A DNA stretch of 18,807 nucleotides from Alistipes sp. (GTDB taxonomy: Bacteria; Bacteroidota; Bacteroidia; Bacteroidales; Rikenellaceae): the NCBI GenBank assembly GCA_017391665.1, contig JAFOXS010000051.1, forward strand, positions 1 to 18,807, in the 5' to 3' direction. The notes under the pieces were generated by a model. It ran no database searches. It saw nothing but the letters and a program-made list of their open reading frames with translations, and was not told the DNA's origin. Both the position numbers and the translations under genes were made by a program. Below are positions 15,307 to 18,807 of the stretch, one piece after another (within the stretch, counting starts at the first letter, position 1; each line of letters starts with the position of its first letter).

Positions 15307-16692
15307 TTATTTGCTTTTGATATATTCATCAATAGCCTTGGCTGCCTTACGGCCCGCGCCCATTGCCAAAATAACCGTTGCAGCACCCGTAACAGCATCA
15401 CCACCTGCAAATACACCCTCGCGAGTAGTGGCACCCACCTCATCGGCTACGATGCAACCACGTCGATTGGTCTCAAGGCCAGCTGTAGTGCTCTTCAACA
15501 GAGGATTGGGGGAAGTTCCCAAAGCCATGATAACAACATCGCACTCAACAGTAAAGTCCGAACCCTCTTTTACGACGGGAGAACGACGTCCGCTCTCATC
15601 GGGCTCACCCAGCTCCATCTCAACGCAACTAAGGCCCGTAACCCAGCCCTTATCGTCACCAATAACTCGTGTAGGATTGGTCAGCATACGGAACTCGATA
15701 CCCTCCTCCTTGGCGTGGTGCACCTCCTCGCGACGTGCGGGAAGCTCGGCCTCCGAGCGGCGATATATAATCGTAGCATCAGCACCCAGACGTTTAGCCG
15801 TACGCACCGCATCCATAGCAACATTACCGCCACCCACTACAGCCACACGCTTGCCGACATATATCGGAGTATCATATTCATCGTCGTAGGCACGCATCAG
15901 ATTGGCACGTGTCAAGAACTCATTTGCCGACACTACGCCATTCAGGTTCTCGCCCTCGATACCCATAAAACGAGGCAAACCAGCACCCGAGCCGATAAAT
16001 ACAGCCTCGAAGCCCTCATCCTGCATCAAGGCATCGATGGTTATGGTACGACCTACGATAACATCAGTTTCAAACTTTACGCCCAACTTTTTCAGGCTAT
16101 CAATCTCGCGAGCCACAATCTTCTCCTTGGGCAGACGGAACTCAGGAATACCATATACCAGCACACCGCCCAACTTATGCAGAGCCTCAAAGACCGTAAC
16201 CTCGTAACCCAGCTTCGCAAGGTCGCTGGCGCAAGCCAAACCCGAAGGACCACTACCGACAACGGCTACCTTCTTGCCATTGGGAGCAACGTTCACATCA
16301 CCCTTACACTCGTTTTCGAGAGCCCAATCACCCACAAAACGCTCCAGCTTACCGATAGCCACAGCCTCGCCTTTGATACCCAGGATACATGAGCCCTCAC
16401 ACTGATTCTCCTGCGGACAAACACGGCCACAGATACTGGGCAGAGAGCTATCCTCAGCAATGATACCAGCAGCAGCTGCATAATCACCCTCGGCTACCTG
16501 CTGAATGAATGCGGGAATATTAATATTTACCGGACACGCCGCAACGCATCGCGGATTCTTACAATTCAGACAACGCGACGCCTCCAACTGCGCCTCCTCG
16601 GCATTATAGCCATAGCACACCTCTTCGAAATTGGTGGCACGTACTGCGGGCTCCTGCTCGCGCACGACAACACGGGGAATCTTATTTGCCAT
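15307..16692 (-). CDS. NfnB-like / glutamate synthase small-subunit-like FAD and Fe-S oxidoreductase
   Basis: The 461-residue product has an N-terminal ferredoxin-like domain with eight cysteines (C41, C44, C49, C53; C88, C92, C98, C102) fit to bind two [4Fe-4S] clusters. An FAD Rossmann motif VVGSGPSG (144-151) and a second nucleotide motif VVGGGNVAMD (285-294) follow, with a closing GVFAGGDAVTGAATVI block (426-441). This matches GltD and also NfnB, the large subunit of the electron-bifurcating ferredoxin-dependent NAD+:NADP+ transhydrogenase. The partner gene 4 bases upstream has the matching NfnA-type sequence, and no glutamate synthase large subunit is present, which favours NfnB. The ATG at 16692 gives the normal family N-terminus; a longer frame to 16785 is within the upstream gene. 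Confidence 0.9.
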   Translation of the reverse strand: MANKIPRVVVREQEPAVRATNFEEVCYGYNAEEAQLEASRCLNCKNPRCVAACPVNINIPAFIQQVAEGDYAAAAGIIAEDSSLPSICGRVCPQENQCEGSCILGIKGEAVAIGKLERFVGDWALENECKGDVNVAPNGKKVAVVGSGPSGLACASDLAKLGYEVTVFEALHKLGGVLVYGIPEFRLPKEKIVAREIDSLKKLGVKFETDVIVGRTITIDALMQDEGFEAVFIGSGAGLPRFMGIEGENLNGVVSANEFLTRANLMRAYDDEYDTPIYVGKRVAVVGGGNVAMDAVRTAKRLGADATIIYRRSEAELPARREEVHHAKEEGIEFRMLTNPTRVIGDDKGWVTGLSCVEMELGEPDESGRRSPVVKEGSDFTVECDVVIMALGTSPNPLLKSTTAGLETNRRGCIVADEVGATTREGVFAGGDAVTGAATVILAMGAGRKAAKAIDEYIKSK

Positions 16693-16696
16693 AGCC

Positions 16697-17557
16697 TTAA
16701 AAACAGTTACATTTATGATTATGTCTTTCGATGGCGTCACCCTCCTGCTTGCGGTACATAGCCTGACGGCGCATAGCCTCATCAAAATCTACCTTATGGC
16801 CATCAAACTCGGGACCATCGACGCAGGTGAAGAACGTCTTGCCATCAACGCTTACGCGGCACGCACCGCACATACCTGTACCATCGACCATCAAAGCGTT
16901 GAGCGATACGGTAGTAGGCAAAGAATACTCCCTGGTAGTAAGGGTTACGAACTTCATCATAATCATCGGGCCGATAGCCACGCACTCGTCGTAGCTCTTA
17001 CCCTCGTTATCGATCAGATCCTTGATCTTGGCCGTGACCATACCCTTGAAACCATAAGAGCCATCATCGGTAGCCACATAAAGATTCTCGGCCACCTTAG
17101 CCATCTCGTCGGTATAGATAAGCATCGATGCGGTCTTCGCTCCGATAATCACATCGGCCTTGCCTCCGTGCTCATGCAACCACTTAACCTGGGGATATAC
17201 GGGAGCCGTACCCACGCCTCCTGCTACGAAGAGGTAGCGACGTGAACGGATCTCCTCCTCCGACATATGAACAAACTCGGAAGGGTTACCCAGCGGACCC
17301 GCAAAATCGGCGATATAATCACCCTCACCCAAAGCACAGAGTTTTTTTGTCGAGGCACCAATAGTCTGAATTACAATAGTTACCGTACCCTCCGCCTTAT
17401 CATAATCGGCAATGGTCAGAGGTACTCGCTCGCCCTGCTCATCAACACGGACAATGACAAACTGCCCAGGCAAGGCACTCGTTGCCACACGCGGAGCAGC
17501 GATACGCAGCAGATAGATATTATCTGCAAGCAATCTTTTCTCTACAATCTTAAACAT
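16697..17557 (-). CDS. NfnA-like ferredoxin:NADP+ reductase (sulfide/dihydroorotate dehydrogenase-like) subunit
   Basis: The 286-residue product has an FAD domain with RVPLTIAD (45-52), an NAD domain with FVAGGVGTAPVYPQ (110-123), and an iron-sulfur segment DGTGMCGACR (225-234) followed by C245. The first Cys of the related PyrK motif is replaced by Asp (D225), giving one Asp and three Cys ligands, the pattern reported for the [2Fe-2S] cluster of NfnA. With the adjacent NfnB-like gene it would couple NADH and reduced ferredoxin to NADP+ reduction in anaerobes. The ATG at 17557 is chosen over a TTG two codons upstream. The last residues, HNHKCNCF, form an unusual His/Cys tail. The gene lies 51 bases after the DUF1573 gene. 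Confidence 0.88.
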   Translation of the reverse strand: MFKIVEKRLLADNIYLLRIAAPRVATSALPGQFVIVRVDEQGERVPLTIADYDKAEGTVTIVIQTIGASTKKLCALGEGDYIADFAGPLGNPSEFVHMSEEEIRSRRYLFVAGGVGTAPVYPQVKWLHEHGGKADVIIGAKTASMLIYTDEMAKVAENLYVATDDGSYGFKGMVTAKIKDLIDNEGKSYDECVAIGPMIMMKFVTLTTREYSLPTTVSLNALMVDGTGMCGACRVSVDGKTFFTCVDGPEFDGHKVDFDEAMRRQAMYRKQEGDAIERHNHKCNCF

Positions 17558-17566
17558 AAACAATGT

Positions 17567-17580
17567 GAGTCCATAGACTC
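17567..17580. repeat. Short palindrome before the NfnA-like gene
   Basis: GAGTC (17567-17571) and GACTC (17576-17580) are reverse complements with a 4-base spacer, 10 bases before the ATG. It could be a weak operator or a small hairpin. Confidence 0.35.
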
Positions 17581-17588
17581 CTCTATAT

Positions 17589-17606
17589 TCCTAACTTTTC
17601 CTAACT
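17589..17606. repeat. Direct repeat TTCCTAAC x2 with 10-base period
   Basis: TTCCTAAC occurs at 17589-17596 and again at 17599-17606, one helical turn apart, in the 51-base gap between the DUF1573 and NfnA-like genes. This spacing suits a protein binding one face of the helix. Confidence 0.4.
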
Positions 17607-17608
17607 GT

Positions 17609-18715
17609 CTAATCAACCACTATGGCCGTGAGGCGAATCGAATGCATCGGCCGCAATGGGTCGTTGGTAATAATTTTCAGGCGATCAACCCATACTCCAT
17701 AGTCACAATCGCGGCTATCGAAGGAGAATTCCAGCACCTTACGTTCGCCAGAGCGTATCCGATCACCCGCCTTTAACGAACATTGCAAAGCCTTGCTTCC
17801 ATACTCCACAGCTCTGATTATCAGATCACTGCCACCATCATTCGCAATAACAACAGTAGCATCCGCATGGGTTTTTCCACGCTTGACCTCGCCAAATTTA
17901 ATAATTTTTTTTGATATCTCACCACTCGGAAGCGTTACATCATCGGCCATCCTGTCAAAACTATCCACCGCAATGGCGGTTGTAGTGAGTACGGCACGAG
18001 CCTCACGGCCATTGACTGCAAAGCCGCAGATATCGTTTAGCGTACCATATCGTGCGCTATTGCGAGGCACTGCGTATCGCACCACCATCTCACCTCGCTC
18101 ACCGGCACGCAGCGTTGCAGGGGCATCAACCGAGAGCAGACCACTACTCTGCTTGGGCAGCAGTTTTAGCGAGACATCACGCGAAGAGGTATTTACCCAG
18201 CCGATGCGCTCCTCAACCGTATCGCCACGTCCCACATATGCAAAATCGTGATAATTGACTGCAAGGCGCACGCCATCGCCAAGTTCGATGGGATAGAGCT
18301 CCTGCACACTCTTCTGGCGCGGGATGACATTACCCTTCAGATTCAGCACATATGGTTTTGACGATGCAGAGGTAAGCACCGATGCCGACTTGGAAAAGCG
18401 TCCGGGCATATTCATCGGATTAAACACTACGGTGATCTCACCCCGCTCACCGCGCAGGACAGGCTTGCGCGAATATGACGAGGTGGTACATCCGCATCCA
18501 GTCATAACTTCGAGGATCACGACAGGTTTTGATGTATTGTTCACAAAGGTAAATGTATGCTCAACATTGCCACCATCCTCGGCAATATCCGCAAAATCCC
18601 ACTCCGTTTGCTCAAAAGTGAGGTGTCCCTGCGACGTAGTTTGTACATAGGTGGCACCCGAAAAAGCGAGCAAAAGAGTCAGAAAAACTATTTTATAATA
18701 TGGTATAAGCCTCAT
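17609..18715 (-). CDS. Secreted DUF1573-domain protein
   Basis: The 368-residue product has an N-terminal signal peptide (hydrophobic stretch about residues 9-22), then a DUF1573 domain (about 32-130). That domain has the typical EHTFTFVNNTSKPVVI and TGCGCTT (72-78) blocks and the ERGEITVVFNP strand. Two further beta-rich, Ig-like repeats follow (about 139-250 and 255-368) that look like degenerate copies of the same fold. It should be periplasmic or surface-attached. There is no lipobox. The domain is common in Bacteroidota but its role is unknown. No terminator is seen between it and the NfnA-like gene, so partial cotranscription is possible. Confidence 0.85.
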   Translation of the reverse strand: MRLIPYYKIVFLTLLLAFSGATYVQTTSQGHLTFEQTEWDFADIAEDGGNVEHTFTFVNNTSKPVVILEVMTGCGCTTSSYSRKPVLRGERGEITVVFNPMNMPGRFSKSASVLTSASSKPYVLNLKGNVIPRQKSVQELYPIELGDGVRLAVNYHDFAYVGRGDTVEERIGWVNTSSRDVSLKLLPKQSSGLLSVDAPATLRAGERGEMVVRYAVPRNSARYGTLNDICGFAVNGREARAVLTTTAIAVDSFDRMADDVTLPSGEISKKIIKFGEVKRGKTHADATVVIANDGGSDLIIRAVEYGSKALQCSLKAGDRIRSGERKVLEFSFDSRDCDYGVWVDRLKIITNDPLRPMHSIRLTAIVVD

Positions 18716-18723
18716 AACAGGTA

Positions 18724-18731
18724 CAAAGTTA
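18724..18731 (-). promoter_or_regulatory. -7 element for the DUF1573 gene
   Basis: On the minus strand TAACTTTG matches TAnnTTTG and ends only 8 bases before the ATG, implying a transcript with almost no leader. The -33 region is a run of A/T without TTTG. Confidence 0.5.
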
Positions 18732-18761
18732 CATTTTTTTTAATATTTTTTTGATTTTTTC

Positions 18762-18792
18762 TTGCACAATAAAAAAAAGTGCCTTATATTTG
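18762..18792 (+). promoter_or_regulatory. Promoter at the right edge for a gene outside the window
   Basis: TTG (18762-18764) is followed after 20 bases by TATATTTG (18785-18792), matching the Bacteroidota -33/-7 pattern. It points out of the window and is divergent from the DUF1573 promoter. The gene it drives is not visible. Confidence 0.7.
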
Positions 18793-18807
18793 CACTCGCA
18801 AAAACGA

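Noticed and set aside
15233..16392. Long plus-strand open frames (218 and 225 codons) over the NfnB-like gene
   Set aside because: They are antisense shadows of a conserved gene, with low-complexity Ser/Thr/Ala or His-rich composition and no recognisable family.
17267..17776. A 169-codon plus-strand frame spanning the NfnA-like and DUF1573 genes
   Set aside because: It is antisense to two well-supported genes and has no family-like features.
1..18807. CRISPR arrays, riboswitches, prophage or defence genes
   Set aside because: No regularly spaced repeats, long structured leaders or hallmark proteins were found; every intergenic gap is under 200 bases and is accounted for by promoters, terminators or the tRNA.

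Overview
The window looks like a chromosomal segment of a Bacteroidota bacterium, most likely of the order Bacteroidales. The evidence is repeated TAnnTTTG (-7) promoter elements, several with a TTTG/TTG-type -33 element about 19-20 bases upstream, little use of Shine-Dalgarno sequences, small outer-membrane beta-barrel proteins, a DUF1573 protein and a LuxC-type acyl-CoA reductase. The genus cannot be fixed from the sequence. I see no insertion sequence, prophage, CRISPR array or defence island. Genes are tightly packed and almost all are recognisable housekeeping families.

Layout. (1) Positions 1-1578, plus strand: the 3' part of a ROK-family (NagC/XylR-like) repressor cut by the left edge, then a GNAT acetyltransferase, closed by a terminator hairpin shared with the convergent unit. 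(2) 1589-3275, minus strand: rmuC with its own promoter, overlapping a very short inorganic pyrophosphatase-like gene. (3) 3394-4750, minus strand: two paralogous outer-membrane beta-barrel genes in tandem, separated by a strong terminator-like hairpin. (4) 4930-12373, plus strand: an eight-gene operon (rpe, ABC-F ATPase, rlmB, YgjP-like metallopeptidase, LuxC-like acyl-CoA reductase, PatB/MalY aminotransferase, pRiA4b ORF-3-like protein, miaA) in which neighbours overlap or lie at most 4 bases apart. A tRNA-Leu(UAA) follows, with its own promoter reaching into the end of miaA. (5) 12557-15178, minus strand: a HAD phosphatase, an SDF-family symporter and rdgB, probably one operon. (6) 15307-18715, minus strand: a DUF1573 secreted protein followed by a pair closely resembling NfnA and NfnB, the electron-bifurcating ferredoxin:NADP+ transhydrogenase. 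A plus-strand promoter at the right edge points out of the window.

Functionally, much of the plus-strand operon touches translation: the ABC-F ATPase, the 23S rRNA methylase RlmB, and the tRNA prenyltransferase MiaA beside a tRNA that MiaA is expected to modify. NfnAB-like genes suggest an anaerobe balancing NADH, NADPH and ferredoxin. No clearly new multi-gene system is visible. The most interesting points are local: the miaA/tRNA-Leu arrangement, hairpins and palindromes at the two outer-membrane protein genes, a symporter with altered signature motifs and a TTG start, and a passenger-type pRiA4b ORF-3 gene embedded in a core operon.
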